In this document: positions 9,885-19,823 of the stretch, piece by piece
How the letters are laid out: each line of letters starts with the position of its first letter
Numbering within the stretch: position 1 is the stretch's first letter
Assembly (NCBI GenBank): GCA_963575745.1
Contig: CAUYUJ010000736.1
Span: 5,001-69,000 of the forward strand
Length of the DNA: 64,000 nt
Direction: 5' to 3'
Source: Prorocentrum cordatum
Taxonomy: Eukaryota; Sar; Dinophyceae; Prorocentrales; Prorocentraceae
Made by a program: the position numbers and the translations under genes
Notes under the pieces: model-generated
What the model was told of the DNA's origin: nothing
Databases searched by the model: none
What the model saw: only the letters and a program-made list of their open reading frames with translations

Positions 9885-10788
9885 TGTTGATGATCTTCTT
9901 ACGTCGCTTGGCTCCGTCTATGGGCCCCCGACCAGTCTGTACGTTGTAGGTCGCGATGTTAATGTCTATCTCGGTCTTCCTGTCGCCGGCCTCGGTCGTC
10001 ATGTGGAAGTAGCTAGCTTCGGCGGCCGTCGGGGCGGTGGTTGCTGTGAGACTGCGTTGTCCGAAGGTGGGGTAGGTCTCCATGGCGTTTTGGTCTGCGT
10101 CGAGCAAGAACTCACAGTCCCGGTGATCAGCTCCACCCATTATACTTGCCCACGCTTGCTGTGGAATTGGTACTGGGGCGATGCGTCCGCGGTTGGCGGC
10201 CGCGTCAGCAACTTCGTTCCATGGGTTATGCTCGTGGGCATGGACATGTTGCAGGTCGATCTCCTGGCTGACCCTGTCGTAGAGGACGCAGAGGGTCCTG
10301 ACGAGGTGGGGGTCGCGGCTGGCGAAGGCCATCCTCTTCGCAAGCTGCAGGGCCCCCAGCGAGTCCGTCGAGATCGTGGCACTGTCGTCGTTGCGGTGGA
10401 TGACCCAGGCGAAGGCCCATATGATTGCGGTGATCTCGACGGTGGTGGATGTAGTTTCCAGGTTACCGTTGTCCTTCACGGCGATTTCGGTGGCGCTCTT
10501 GTACTTCCCGATGATCGCACCTTGGAATGTGAAGCCGCAGTCGTCTTCCCAGACGATAATGGTTGCCCATGCGTCTTCGTTCGGCTGCATGGGGTGTTTG
10601 GAGCCGTCGGTGAATAGGTGGAACCTGGAGCGTGGCTGCAGTGGTCTCGGTGGATGGTGGCGGAGCATGTACTCGGCGGTATCGTTGAGGCTCTTGTCGC
10701 GGAAGTCAATGGTTAGTACTGGGTGCTGGGTTTGTTGTAGCGTCTGTTTGATGGTGGGGCTGGCGTTGAAGTCGATTCTGTGCATCAT
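9757..10788 (-). CDS. RNase H domain fused to endonuclease N-terminus (LINE)
   Basis: A 343-codon frame. A complete type I RNase H signature is present: LFTDGSK (D61), TTVEITAI (E118), ISTDSLGAL (D142), HVHAHEHNPWNEVADAAA (H185, D195). In the same frame, near residues 273-300, comes EIDINIATYNVQTG, the opening strand of an AP-like endonuclease with its Asn. RNase H would remove RNA from the RNA-DNA hybrid. In I- and R1-like LINEs RNase H usually lies after RT, so this N-terminal position is unusual. The last ~45 residues are out of frame with the endonuclease continuation at 9884. Confidence 0.85.
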   Translation of the reverse strand: MMHRIDFNASPTIKQTLQQTQHPVLTIDFRDKSLNDTAEYMLRHHPPRPLQPRSRFHLFTDGSKHPMQPNEDAWATIIVWEDDCGFTFQGAIIGKYKSATEIAVKDNGNLETTSTTVEITAIIWAFAWVIHRNDDSATISTDSLGALQLAKRMAFASRDPHLVRTLCVLYDRVSQEIDLQHVHAHEHNPWNEVADAAANRGRIAPVPIPQQAWASIMGGADHRDCEFLLDADQNAMETYPTFGQRSLTATTAPTAAEASYFHMTTEAGDRKTEIDINIATYNVQTGRGPIDGAKRRKKIINIENYCGQPLRHIPTSHRHPGGQGAMGSARLRSRRRCLLCQSQ

Positions 10789-11404
10789 ATGTGGTATCGG
10801 TGGTGCTGATTGTTGTTGTTGGAGGTCGGGTGGAAGTGGTATCTTTGCGGAGGGGGCACGGAAGTGTTGGGTTGCCTTCCCAGTAGCGGCCCTGAACGGT
10901 GCAGCTGCACGGAGAGGGGAGGGTCGAGGTCGTTGCTGCGTCGTTGGGTCGAAGTTGTCGCGCGGGGTGGGTATATATATATATATGTATCGTAGCTATG
11001 TCGCTGGTGCTGTGAGTGGGCGGGGTCGAGGTCGCTGCTTGAGGTAGTTGTCTGTTGCTGAGCATGGCGGGCGGGCTGGGCTTGACGGCTGGAGGGCGGT
11101 TGTAGTGCTGAGGTGGGGTGCCTAGGACTGTGTCTTTGATGTCTGGGATGTCACGTGGGTTTATTCCGTTGCTGAAGGCCACAGGTGGGCCCGGTGGATG
11201 ACTGCGAGGCTCCTTGGAACCAGGAGTGGTGGGAGTTTGGAGACCTAGGTGGCCTGGCGCCTGCTGGTCTCCGCCGGTCGCGGGTCGGTCGGGCACGATT
11301 GGGGGAGGGGCCTCGTCCCTCGCTGGCCGCGCATGCGGGGGGGTGGTATTATGGCCGATCACGGCGATCATGGCGATCATGGCGGGCCGATCATGGCCGC
11401 GCAC
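10706..11404 (-). CDS. proline/threonine-rich ORF upstream of RNase H
   Basis: A 232-codon frame overlapping the RNase H frame by about 83 bp in another phase. It is rich in Pro, Thr and His, as expected for a disordered ORF1-type protein, with no recognisable domain. A (TA)n run at 10973-10985 lies inside it. It begins within the GATCATGG minisatellite, so the true start is uncertain. Confidence 0.4.
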   Translation of the reverse strand: MRGHDRPAMIAMIAVIGHNTTPPHARPARDEAPPPIVPDRPATGGDQQAPGHLGLQTPTTPGSKEPRSHPPGPPVAFSNGINPRDIPDIKDTVLGTPPQHYNRPPAVKPSPPAMLSNRQLPQAATSTPPTHSTSDIATIHIYIYTHPARQLRPNDAATTSTLPSPCSCTVQGRYWEGNPTLPCPLRKDTTSTRPPTTTISTTDTTYDAQNRLQRQPHHQTDATTNPAPSTNH

Positions 11405-11485
11405 GCATTGGCGGGCCGATCATGGCCGCGGGCCGATCATGGCGATCATGCCGCGCACGCATTGGAGGGCCGATCATGGCGATCA
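11340..11485. repeat. GATCATGG minisatellite
   Basis: Interspersed copies of CGATCATGGC and GGGCCGATCATGG plus CGCGCACGCATTGG. GATC is palindromic, so both strands carry the same core. The repeat appears to have expanded inside the LINE 5' region. Confidence 0.85.
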
Positions 11486-11523
11486 TGGTTTTCGTAATGG
11501 CTGCCTCCGCTGTGAGCTTCTTA

Positions 11524-11851
11524 TCATCGACGTTGGCTGAGCGGGCTCCTGAAATCTGGTCTGCCAAACGTGCTAGTCGTTGATGCTTTGTGTGGGCCCA
11601 CATACGTCGTAGATTCGGGATCTTCTGAGGGCTCGCCATAATTCTCATGAGTCCGAGCACGCGCCTTCGTAGCCTGGAGAAAACCATAAATGATGTCCTT
11701 CTGCTTCGTGGTGAAGCTGGGTGGGTCGATCCTGCTGAAGTCGTGCGGGTGGCCTGCGTTCTCCCTCTTATGTCTTGGAGTCTTGCTCTCCCTCGAGGAA
11801 GACCGTAGCGTGCTCCATCCACCTTTCCACTTCCAGCCCTGAGATCGCCAT
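11524..11851 (-). pseudogene. LINE ORF1-like segment, frameshifted
   Basis: From the ATG whose complement ends at 11851 the frame reads a well-mixed peptide (EVERWMEHATVFLEGEQ), then shifts to DFSRIDPPSFTTKQKDIIYG and HENYGEPSEDPESTTYVGP, then shifts again to RLARLADQISGARSANVDD near 11510. The composition is protein-like, unlike the flanking low-complexity DNA. Assignment to ORF1 rests on position only. Confidence 0.4.
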
Positions 11852-12312
11852 GGGTAAGGCCGCTCTCCGACGGCGGGGCCTGGGCCAGCGGTTGAGGACC
11901 CTGCTCCCGTCCTCCTCTTCGCCGATCCCCTTCTGTCCCCGCCAGCATGTCCATCGCCCCTGCTGCGCCATGGCGTGCAGCTGGTGGCACTGGTGCTGCT
12001 GGCTGCCCTGGTGCTGCCGCGCGGTGTGCTGCTGCGCGGCGCGTGCTGCTGCGCGGAGTGGTGCTCCGTCGAGGCCTTCGCGGCGTTCCGAGGACGCAGA
12101 GCGGTGTCCTTTCGCTGAGGACTTCCTCTCCTTGTTGGCGCTGATGCCAAGCGGGTTCGCCCTCGCGGGGCGTTGCGGCTGCGGGTCCTGGGCCTGCGGC
12201 CCGCGGCGCGCAGGCACAGGATGATGGGGCGGCCCACGGCCGCGCGAGGGGGCGACGGCGACGACCCCTGGCGGCGGCGGCGGCGGGCCCCGCCCCTCCT
12301 CGGCCCGTGGCT

Positions 12313-12376
12313 TCCCTCCTCCTCTTCCTCCTCCTCCTCCTCCTCCTCCTTCTTCTCCTCCTCCTCCTCCTCCTGA
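12313..12376. repeat. (TCC)n microsatellite
   Basis: Interrupted TCC repeat. The neighbouring DNA, 11880-12310, is GC-rich and holds no clear gene. Confidence 0.9.
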
Positions 12377-12605
12377 GGCTGCTGGCCTCCCCCCCTGTCG
12401 TTCCAACTTCTCTAGTTTCCAAGGCCCGCCCCGTGTGGGGTGTCCCCGCGTCTCGGCGGGACATCGATCCACCGCTTTTGGGAGTTTTCCTCTTCAGAAG
12501 TGTGGGCCCCCCCCCAATGTGGAGATTTCGGGCTAAACAGACCTGGCCCAGAGCAGCGGATGCGTAGTGAACCTGAAGTCGAGCCCGAATGAGAAGGAAC
12601 GGAAC

Positions 12606-12735
12606 TCCTCCTCCTCCTCCTCCTCCTCCTCCTCCTCCTCCTCCTCCTCCTCTTCCTCCTCCTCCTCCTCCTCCTCCTCCTCCTCCTCCTCTTCCTCCTC
12701 CTCCTCCTCCTCCTCCTCCTCCTCCTCCTCCTCCC
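12606..12735. repeat. (TCC)n microsatellite, about 130 bp
   Basis: Almost pure TCC with two TTCC interruptions. It ends in CTCCCTCCCAG, a perfect polypyrimidine tract plus AG. Confidence 0.95.
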
Positions 12736-12742
12736 TCCCAGG

Positions 12743-12840
12743 CCTTCGTCCTGGCCAGGGCCATCCTGCGCCCACGGATGGTGCGCAGACCACCCCTGGC
12801 CTCGGGCAGGCCGGCGCTTCCCGGGGCAAGGCCCAGAACG
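12743..12840 (+). CDS. candidate exon, Gly/Gln/Ala-rich
   Basis: After the CCCAG that closes the TCC tract, one frame reads GLRPGQGHPAPTDGAQTTPG and on to GKAQNG with strong GC3. A GT follows at 12841, exactly where a family G element begins. The phase does not match the exon at 13077, so an intervening exon or a wrong boundary is possible. Confidence 0.25.
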
Positions 12841-13020
12841 GTCCAGGCATCCGACGTCGTGCTGTTCTCACGGCGTGGCTCCCGGGAGGTGTGGCCATCT
12901 TCCCGCGGACCAGATTTTCATCCCGAGTCGTTTCTGACGGTCCAAGGGTCCATTGAGGGCGCCCGGAGGCCGAAGATTGGCAAAACAGCGATGCGCGTTT
13001 CAGGATGGTGGTCGTGTCCA
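12841..13020 (-). mobile_element. family G element, minus orientation
   Basis: The reverse complement contains the family core: GACGGTC next to TTTTCATCCCGAGTCGTTT in plus-strand view, then GGAGGCCGAA. It lies between two candidate exons, i.e. in a presumed intron. Confidence 0.7.
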
Positions 13021-13076
13021 GGCGCCTTCTGCGCATGGGACCCGCTTCTCTTCCTCGCCCGACTGATCTTTCCCAG

Positions 13077-13184
13077 GTGCGAGCGCCCCCGCCGCCGCCC
13101 ATGCACCATCCGACGCTGGCTGGAGCCGCGGGCGCGGCGGCGATGACGCCGGCGCAGCTGCAGCAGGCTGGCCAGCTGATTGGT
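13077..13184 (+). CDS. candidate internal exon, Pro/Ala/Gln-rich
   Basis: Acceptor CTTTCCCAG|G precedes an in-phase reading VRAPPPPPMHHPTLAGAAG then MTPAQLQQAGQLIG. A GTCCGT donor at 13185 gives phase 0, which fits the exon at 15069. Composition resembles disordered regions of RNA-binding proteins, but no domain is visible. Confidence 0.45.
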
Positions 13185-13329
13185 GTCCGTGCGATCGGCA
13201 TGGGTGCGCAGAGAGCAGAGGCCAAGGCTGACAGCAGTTCCTGCCCATCTTGAATTGGACTCGCTGCCGGCGTCGCTGTGGACGTCGTCCACTTGGGACG
13301 AAACGTCGCCTGGTCAGCAGCGGCGTCAC

Positions 13330-13475
13330 CCCAACATACTTATAGTATATGCGTCGTGGCGGGCGCTGTCTGGCCACACCGCTCGGGAAACGATATACTA
13401 CAAGATGGGTATACTATATGTTCGTGTCGGACGCGCGCCTGCAAGGAGGACATATAGTACTAGTATGTCCTTGTG
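13330..13475. repeat. AT-rich island with inverted TATACTATATG motifs
   Basis: Four TATAGTA/TACTATA motifs occur within 140 bp of otherwise GC-rich DNA. GTATACTATATGT and CATATAGTAC can pair as a stem. 13480-14040 holds no recognised feature. Confidence 0.5.
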
Positions 13476-14049
13476 CCTCTCACAGCAGTGGCCGATGCCG
13501 ATGTTGGATGACACTTGCTGTCCGTTTCGAGCGTGCCACTTGCGGGCCTGCACCCTGCACACCTCGAGGCTCCGAGAGCCTCCATTGGAGCCCGGCGTGC
13601 AGGAGGCGGGTCCTGAGGCACAGAGGTCCGAGAGGCGCTCTCTGTTGCGGGGCCCTCCCGGGGCCCTGCCTGGGCCCCGGGGCCGCCAAGAGCGTGTCGG
13701 GACGACGGAGACTTGGTCCTGGGGGGGGGGGGGGCTCGGGGTCCCCCTGTTCGGGGGCGAACGCCGCGTGGTGAGTCACTGGGGATCCGGGGCCACCGCA
13801 CGGTCCTGGGACTCGGGCCGTCCTCCGAGGACGACTCGGGCGACTGGGGTCGCCAGGATCCCGGGAAGCGTGTGGTGGCGGACTGCGCGGTGCGGCGGTG
13901 AGGTCTTTGGGATTCCGAGGTCACCAGGCGGTCTGCCTCCGCACCGTTTTGGGCCACCTCTTGGATGGGTGGGCGCGGCAGGTTCACGCCGCGCCGTCGC
14001 GGCGGCGACCCCACGCGGGCCTTCAAGCTTGAAGGCCGCCTGTGGCCCC

Positions 14050-14600
14050 GTGTGGAGCTCCACGGGAGGCCCCAGTGGCAGGGTTCGCATAGCGTCCCCC
14101 AGCCCATGTCGGTACTTCCCTCTCACGCTTCGTGGCATCATAGGGAGCTCCACCCAAGGCCCCACTGGCAAAGGCCGCACGCGTGCCCACGCAAATACTG
14201 CCACACCCCTGACAGTTTTCATGGCCCCATGGGGAGCTCCACCGAAGGCCCCAGTGGCAGAGGCCGCGACCGTGCCCACGCAAATATCGCCACACCCCTC
14301 ACACACGTCGCAGCCTCATAGGGAGCTCCATCAAGGGCCCCAGTGGCAAAGGTCGTATGTGTGCCCACGCAGCTATCGCCACACCCCTCACACGTTTCGT
14401 AGCCCCGTAAAGAGTTCCACCAGAAGCCCCAGTGGCAAAGGCCACATGCGTGCTCACGCCCATTTCGGTGCACACCTCGCACTCCGCCGAAGGCCATACT
14501 AGCAGCGGTCGCATGCCGCCGCCCCACCCATTTTGGCACACCCTTTAGACGCCTCGTAGCCCCATAGGGAGCTCCACCGAAGACCCCAGGACGCGCACTG
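14050..14600 (+). repeat. about 95-bp satellite, six units
   Basis: Each unit has CATAGGGAGCTCCACC, GGCCCCAGTGGCAAAGGCCG and CCACACCCCTCACACGTTTCG. A diverged relative, partly inverted, lies at 36285-36640. Confidence 0.88.
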
Positions 14601-14696
14601 CATATGACGAGAGGGCTGCACCATGGGCTCCTCACAGCTGCATATGGTTGGGTCCTTCGACAGGCTAATTTATCTAAGGCTGGGTGTGACCCAGAA

Positions 14697-14980
14697 TCGG
14701 TGGAATGTGGTCTCACGTATGGTCTCCCATATGGATTCCCGCATGGTGTACTTACGGTCTCCCATGAGTTCTCCCCGATGGTTTTCTGTATGATATCCCG
14801 CACGGTCTCCCGCGTGGTCTGCCCCATGGTCAATTTTATGATCTTCTGCAAGGTATCCCGTACATTTCCCGTATGTTTCTTTGTATGTTCTCGTGCCGTA
14901 TGTTCGTCGTTGTGGTTTCCCATACGGTCTCCCGTCTGATATCCAGCATGGATTCCCGTATGACCCCCTGTATTTAGAGT
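14697..14980. repeat. degenerate ~20-bp tandem repeat
   Basis: Variants of TATGGTCTCCCGTATGG recur about 12 times (TCCCGCATGG, TCCCGTACAT, TCCCATACGG). Confidence 0.7.
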
Positions 14981-15068
14981 ACAACATACTGTTTCTAGTA
15001 GTCATGGGTGATGTGTAGGGTATTATGCCGCCAGGGTGTAATGTATGTCGCTTGGGGGTTCTTCACAG

Positions 15069-15323
15069 CAGGCGCAAGCCCAGTTCGCGCAGTACCGCGC
15101 CCAGCTTTACGCCCAACAGCAGTATGCCTACCAGCAGCAGCTCTACGCCCAGCAACTGTACCACTACCAGCAGCAGCAGCTCCAGATGCAGCAGCTGCGC
15201 GCCAGTCGGCAGCCCAGCAAAGCCCGACAGCGTCGACCAGGGCCCGCTTCTGGATCGCTGGTCGCTGCCTCCCCGCTCGATCAGGCGGAGATTGAGGACC
15301 CTGACATTTTAGCTTCGCCCTAA
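15069..15323 (+). CDS. candidate C-terminal exon, glutamine-rich
   Basis: Follows TTCTTCACAG (or CACAGCAG) and reads through to a TAA at 15321. The first 50 residues are Gln/Tyr/Ala-rich with the repeated pattern QLYAQQ..YAYQQ; then a basic segment; then an acidic C-terminus DQAEIEDPDILASP. CAG/CAA, TAC/TAT and GCG/GCC are mixed, so this is not a simple microsatellite. It may belong with the exon at 13077 across a ~1.9-kb intron that holds the satellites. A prion-like Q/Y tail would fit an RNA-binding protein, but that is inference. Confidence 0.55.
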   Translation, partial: QAQAQFAQYRAQLYAQQQYAYQQQLYAQQLYHYQQQQLQMQQLRASRQPSKARQRRPGPASGSLVAASPLDQAEIEDPDILASP

Positions 15324-15349
15324 GACTGCACAACGACGTGTGTTCCTGC

Positions 15350-15540
15350 ATGTGCTGGCCCCCAGGGACCCTCATCCAGCCCCAGGACCGGCAAACAATC
15401 ACTGTGGATCAAAAACCGGTCTTGGGGAAGGGGTCCAGAATTTTTGGGGACCCCGCTGGAAGGGGAGTTGGCGACGGGGATGAAACAGTGGGGGGACCAG
15501 TTTGGATGGAAAAAATCACGACGTTGGAGTTCTGGGGAAG
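15350..15540 (+). mobile_element. family G element, diverged
   Basis: Contains GATCAAAAACCGGTCTTGGG, GGGGTCCAGA and a terminal AAAAAATCACGACGTTGGAG hairpin remnant. Confidence 0.6.
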
Positions 15541-16057
15541 GGGACGGCGGCGAGAAGGAGAGGAAAACGAGGGGGACAAGGCGGAAGAGGAGGAGCGGTG
15601 AGCTAGGCTACGAATCGTGGATCTGGCGAGCCCATCCCGACTATGAGAAGGAGCTCGCGCCAGGAGCTGCGGCTGCGGGGCCGCGTGCGGACCACAATAT
15701 CTCGATGGGGCGACGACGGGCCCCCGAAGACCCGCACAGGGCGAGAGAGGAGCCAAAAGCAGTGCCAACCTCGATCCTCGAGCCCGGACCCCGCCGAGGG
15801 CCCGGGAGATGCCCGGAGGTTCAGCAGGGGGCAGAGACGGTCGCGGGCCTCCCTCTGGATTCTCGAGGGCCGAGCGCAACACGCTGCATCTCCTCCGTCC
15901 TTCCCGCTGCCGAAGCCCCCGGACGCTCGAAAGGCACGAGGCGCAAGGAAGCATCCCTCGAACCTCGACCCTCCTCTCTCCCTCCCTCCCTCCCTCATCC
16001 ATGCCCCCTGCCTCCCCCCCCTTATCCTCCTCTTCTTTTTTTCCCCTTCCTTCTCCT

Positions 16058-16126
16058 CCTCCTCCTCCTCCTCCTCCTCCTTCTCCTCCTCCTCCTCCTC
16101 CTCCTCCTCCTCCTCCTCCTCCTCCT
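16058..16126. repeat. (TCC)n microsatellite
   Basis: TCC repeat with one TTC break, ending directly at the spliced-leader-like sequence. Upstream, 15541-16057, are purine-rich then mixed sequences with no clear gene. Confidence 0.93.
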
Positions 16127-16147
16127 AAGTGGCCATTCTAGCTCAAG
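16127..16147 (+). other. possible spliced-leader relic, degraded
   Basis: Sixteen of 21 positions match the dinoflagellate spliced leader, including GCCATT and the terminal GCTCAAG. Mismatches are two at the 5' end and three transitions. Weak alone, but it sits directly 3' of a TCC tract, like the better copy at 24780. Confidence 0.4.
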
Positions 16148-16498
16148 GCCGACAGGAGGCGCGCGGTCCTGCTTTACATGCCCATGACGCTACGACATCG
16201 TCTCTGAGGAAGCATACAGGAGATAGCCGTCCGCCCCTCCAGCAAAGTGGCTCACGGGTCCCTATGTACAGTGCTCCCTCCCGTGAGGCCATCCAGGATG
16301 CACATGTCACGCTCAGGCCCTCGGCGTTCGTAGACGTCCCCCATCCCACGAGTGACGCACACTCGCTCCTCCGACGCGCCGAAGAATCCAGTCGGCGAGC
16401 AGTCACAAAGGCGGGCTGCGCTCAATGTCATTCAACGTAGCATGCTACGGGTCGCGCCAGCATGAATGAGAAACGAGCTTGTTACCGGGTCGCGCCGG

Positions 16499-16890
16499 CA
16501 CACACACACACACACATTGTCGGTCGTTGCGGGGGGGCGACTCGCCACACCCTCCGACACGCCGCGCGGAGGGCTGCGTGGGCGCCCAGTAGTCCGAAGA
16601 GAGGCGAGAAAAGGCGAGGCAGCGGCCGGGTGCGGCGCTGGCGCGCCAGATCAGCGAAGGCAGCGGCCAAGGCGGCTCGACTTGGGACGACGAGGGGCCA
16701 GCAGGGCAAGGGAGAGGCGGGGCCGAGCAAAGAGAGGGAGAAGCGAGGAGCGAAGAGCGACAGGAGACGGACGGGCGCGAGGAACACGGCCGACTGACGG
16801 GAGAGGGGAAACTTGGGGGAAGAAAGGAGACAGCGCACACACACACACACACTCACTCACTCACTCACTCACTCACTCAAACACACACGC
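16499..16890. repeat. (CA)n and (TCAC)n microsatellites in purine-rich DNA
   Basis: (CA)n at 16499-16515 and 16836-16850, then (TCAC)n to 16879 and more CA. Between them is Arg/Gly/Glu-coding, low-complexity DNA that I do not call as a gene. Confidence 0.85.
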
Positions 16891-17078
16891 ACGCACAAGG
16901 GGAAGGCAAGACACAAAGAGGGGAAGGAGCCAGCCGAGGAAGGAGGCGAGAGGGAAGAGGGAGGCACAGCACAGAGGCAGGAGGAGAAGGGAGGGGCCAA
17001 GGGCGGCCGAAGGCCTGCCAAGCGGGAAGAGCACGCGGAGGCCGTGCCCCGAGAGGGGGAGGGCGGGGGGAGTTGAGG

Positions 17079-17079
17079 G

Positions 17080-17137
<58 letters not shown>
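17079..17137. repeat. (GAC)n microsatellite
   Basis: Pure GAC/ACG repeat of about 19 units. 16891-17078 is purine-rich without recognisable coding content. Confidence 0.95.
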
Positions 17138-17138
<1 letters not shown>

Positions 17139-17393
17139 GAGAAGAGATGGACGAGGCCCCCCCCGCACGCGGAGCGAGCTGCCCCCCGCCAAGGGGTCAG
17201 AGAGAAGAGCGCGCCACCGCCGCAGGGAACGCGGGGTCGCACCGATGAGCCGTGCGACGAAGAGGGTGCCTTGGCCCACGGAGGGTGCCGCACAGGACCG
17301 CACGAAGATCCGCCGCTCCCGCCACCTCCCTGGGTGCACAGCGACCTCGCAGCATCTGGGGCTGAGCGGCCCCTCAGGGACGACACCAGAACG

Positions 17394-17452
17394 AGGAGGA
17401 GGAGGAGGAGGAGGAGGAGGAGGAGGAGGAGCAGGGGAAGGAGGAGGAGGGG
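17394..17452. repeat. (AGG)n microsatellite
   Basis: AGG repeat of about 15 units, then an imperfect continuation. Confidence 0.93.
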
Positions 17453-17459
17453 GCGCGGC

Positions 17460-19073
17460 CCGAAGCTCGCCTTCGAGCCCGACGAAGGGGCGGGAAGCCC
17501 CGGCTGAAGATGCATGCTCGCGCGGTCATCGGGCTCGACGATGGCGGGTGCGCCCCGCTTCACACTCGCAGAGTTCACCCTGAAACGGCCGCGACATGGC
17601 GACGACGATGACGACGGCGCCGCGTTATTTCGACGGGGCACATCTGTAGGGGCGAGTGCAAAATTTGGTGGACGCGCGTCTCTATGATGCGATGTGACAT
17701 GGCAGGGCGCGACGCGATCGTGTCCTCGAAATAATGGATGTATTGGAATAGAGTAAAGCACGGCCTTGCGTCTAGACACAGGCGCCCGCGTGCAAGTGCT
17801 CTTGTGCATGCGCCCATGCGTCGACGCGACGCGCGCCGGCCCCCCCGCGCACGGCGGCGCACTTTGACCGGGGGGGGCGCGGGGGGGGGGGGGGCTGCGA
17901 CATCTACCATCACCCGCAAAAAGGGAGATGCGACGGGGAAGAGAAGGGCCCGCGGCCTATGCGGGGCGGGTAAAAGGTTGGGCGCGAGACGCTTCAAGTC
18001 GGCGCCCGCCGCAACCTCGCGCTCGCAAGTCCGACCTGAGCAAGCGATGAAATTTGGCCCTACATGAAAGCGATGAGTAGGCGGCGAAACAGAACCGCGC
18101 TCTCGTCGCCCGCGCGCGACAAGACGACGGGAGCCGGCAGGGCATCATGTCGCGCGGCGCGAGCTTGAGCTTGCAACGCGCGCCCGCACTCGATTCGCCG
18201 CGCCCGCTAATCCACCGGCGACTCAAAGAACGAGGGCGGGGGGGGGAGGGGAGAGGCAGAGGAGGAAAGGAGAAGAATGGAGGAGGCCGCGCAGGACCGG
18301 CTCGACATCGCCTGAGTGTTTTGCGCCGCTGCGCGTTCGAATGCGTTTGCATTGCGTCGTCTGCAGCGGGGTCGGCGACCTCGCTGGATCGGACTTCCGG
18401 CGGCCTCGGGCGGCCCGGCCCGCCCGCGGCGCGGCCCCGGGGCGGCCCGAGACGCCTGCGAGAATGACCCGCTGCGGCCCCGCGTGGCCCCCGCCGCGGC
18501 GGCCCCGCGACGCCGCCGAGAGCGCCCAGCGCAGCCGCGACATGCATCCAACACTGCCCAACATCGCCTCGCGACAGCCCCGCGCCCCAGCGAGGCGAGA
18601 TCACGGGATTTGAGCCGGAACCGCCGGGAGCCCCGCGCAAACGACATCACACAAACGCAGCAGCGCACGCAGCCCCTCCGCGCGCACCCCCCGCGCGCCG
18701 TTCGCGACGCCAGGACAGGAAGTGCCGACCGCGGGGGCGGGCGCTGCGAAGGCGCCGCGCTGGGCGCGGATGGACGACGCACGGGCGCGGCTGCCCCTGG
18801 GCTTCCCGATGAGCTTCCGCGGGCAGCGCCCGCGCTGCCCAAAAGCGCGAAGGGGGAGGCTGCGCGCAACGAGCGCGCCGCGCGCCGCGCTCGGCGACGG
18901 CGCCGCGACGTCGATGATCGGCGGCGCCCTCCGCAGCGACGCGGGCGCTCTGTTGCTCGGTTCGGCCAAGGCACCGCGGGGCGTTCCGAGGGGGGCGCGA
19001 GGTTCGCTTTTGCTCATAGAGCATGGCAGAGCGTGCGCCGCGCGCATCAGACAGTTCACGCGTCGATGCCGAC
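17460..19073. other. no gene recognised; GC-rich with CGCG and poly-G runs
   Basis: Includes a G-run at 17881-17893. Several open frames on both strands (e.g. 18722-19078 plus, 18601-19107 minus) overlap each other and are Ala/Arg-rich, as expected by chance at this GC content. No domain is visible in either. Confidence 0.5.
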
Positions 19074-19078
19074 ATTGA

Positions 19079-19241
19079 TCAGGAGGGGAAAAAACACACA
19101 GACACAATTAATCGTCGACTCCCAGGAAAATATGCAAAAATATGGGAAGTGGGGGGGAAGACAAAAACCCAGAAAATATAGGAAAATATAGGGAATCCTT
19201 TTATTTGTGGGTATTTGTTTGTGTGTCCTGGGGCCCCTTCA
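19079..19241 (+). mobile_element. R1 element, copy 1, with ATTGA target duplication
   Basis: Begins TCAGGAGGGG and ends GGGCCCCTTCA. ATTGA stands immediately on both sides (19074-19078 and 19242-19246). The body has ACACACAGACACAATTAATC, GGGAAGTGGGGGGGAAGAC and TTTGTGTGTCC. There is no coding capacity. Downstream, 19247-19779, nothing is recognised. Confidence 0.92.
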
Positions 19242-19779
19242 ATTGAGTTCCATCACGTAGACAAGTACATGCGACGCGTATAGGACATGTGGGAACATAA
19301 CATTTACGTATGAAAACGGCAACCAAGTGTGCCACTACCCGGGCATGGCTTGGAAGCAAATGTTCGGTGAACTACTTCAGCCATGCCCGACGCATACGCC
19401 GAGAAGGATTTGGGTCGAATTCGATGTAGTAAGCCGGTTTTGCTTCAAGTCAGAACCATTTTTAATGTGTACACCAGTCGAGTGCATGAGTCCTCGGTCG
19501 ACTGCAGTATTTGGCTATAGTTTGACATAAGTCGCCGCGTAACTAAGTTATACGTCGCCCCAGCTTCTGTTACCCAGTGGCGTTGCAACGCGATTCCGCC
19601 ACCGCGCTTGGGCGGGCGCCCGGGGGGGCGGGCGGGGGGGGTGGATGATCCATCGAACGTCCCTCCCCCGACCTCCAATTTAGGCACATGATCTGCTTCG
19701 AAAGCCAAAAACGCAAGGACTTGGTCGTACAAGTGAGCGTCGGGGTCAACTTCTTCTTTCGCATGGAGCGAGAGGGCCC

Positions 19780-19820
<41 letters not shown>
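19780..19820. repeat. (AC)n microsatellite
   Basis: About 20 dinucleotide units. Confidence 0.95.

Positions 19821-19823
<3 letters not shown>

Larger units (their letters stand above)
4120..12290 (-). mobile_element. LINE-type retrotransposon, frameshifted, RNH-EN-RT order
   Basis: In minus-strand order the region encodes a basic/proline-rich ORF1-like segment, a proline-rich ORF, RNase H fused to the start of an AP-like endonuclease, the rest of the endonuclease, a linker, reverse transcriptase and zinc fingers. Domain fragments follow one another with small frame changes near 9880, 9600, 9250, 8870 and 8150, so this copy is probably inactive. The 5' limit is a guess based on where ORF1-like sequence meets TCC-rich DNA. 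The 3' limit rests on the TTC tract. No target-site duplication was identified. Confidence 0.85.

Noticed and set aside
14521-14540. Leader-like CATTTTGGC
   Set aside because: It is a recurring part of the 95-bp satellite and lacks CTCAAG.
17400-17510. Glycine-rich protein exon
   Set aside because: Simple AGG repeat translation.
19079-19241. R1 as a canonical spliceosomal intron
   Set aside because: Ends are TCAGG...CCTTCA; AG at the right end occurs only when the flank supplies G.
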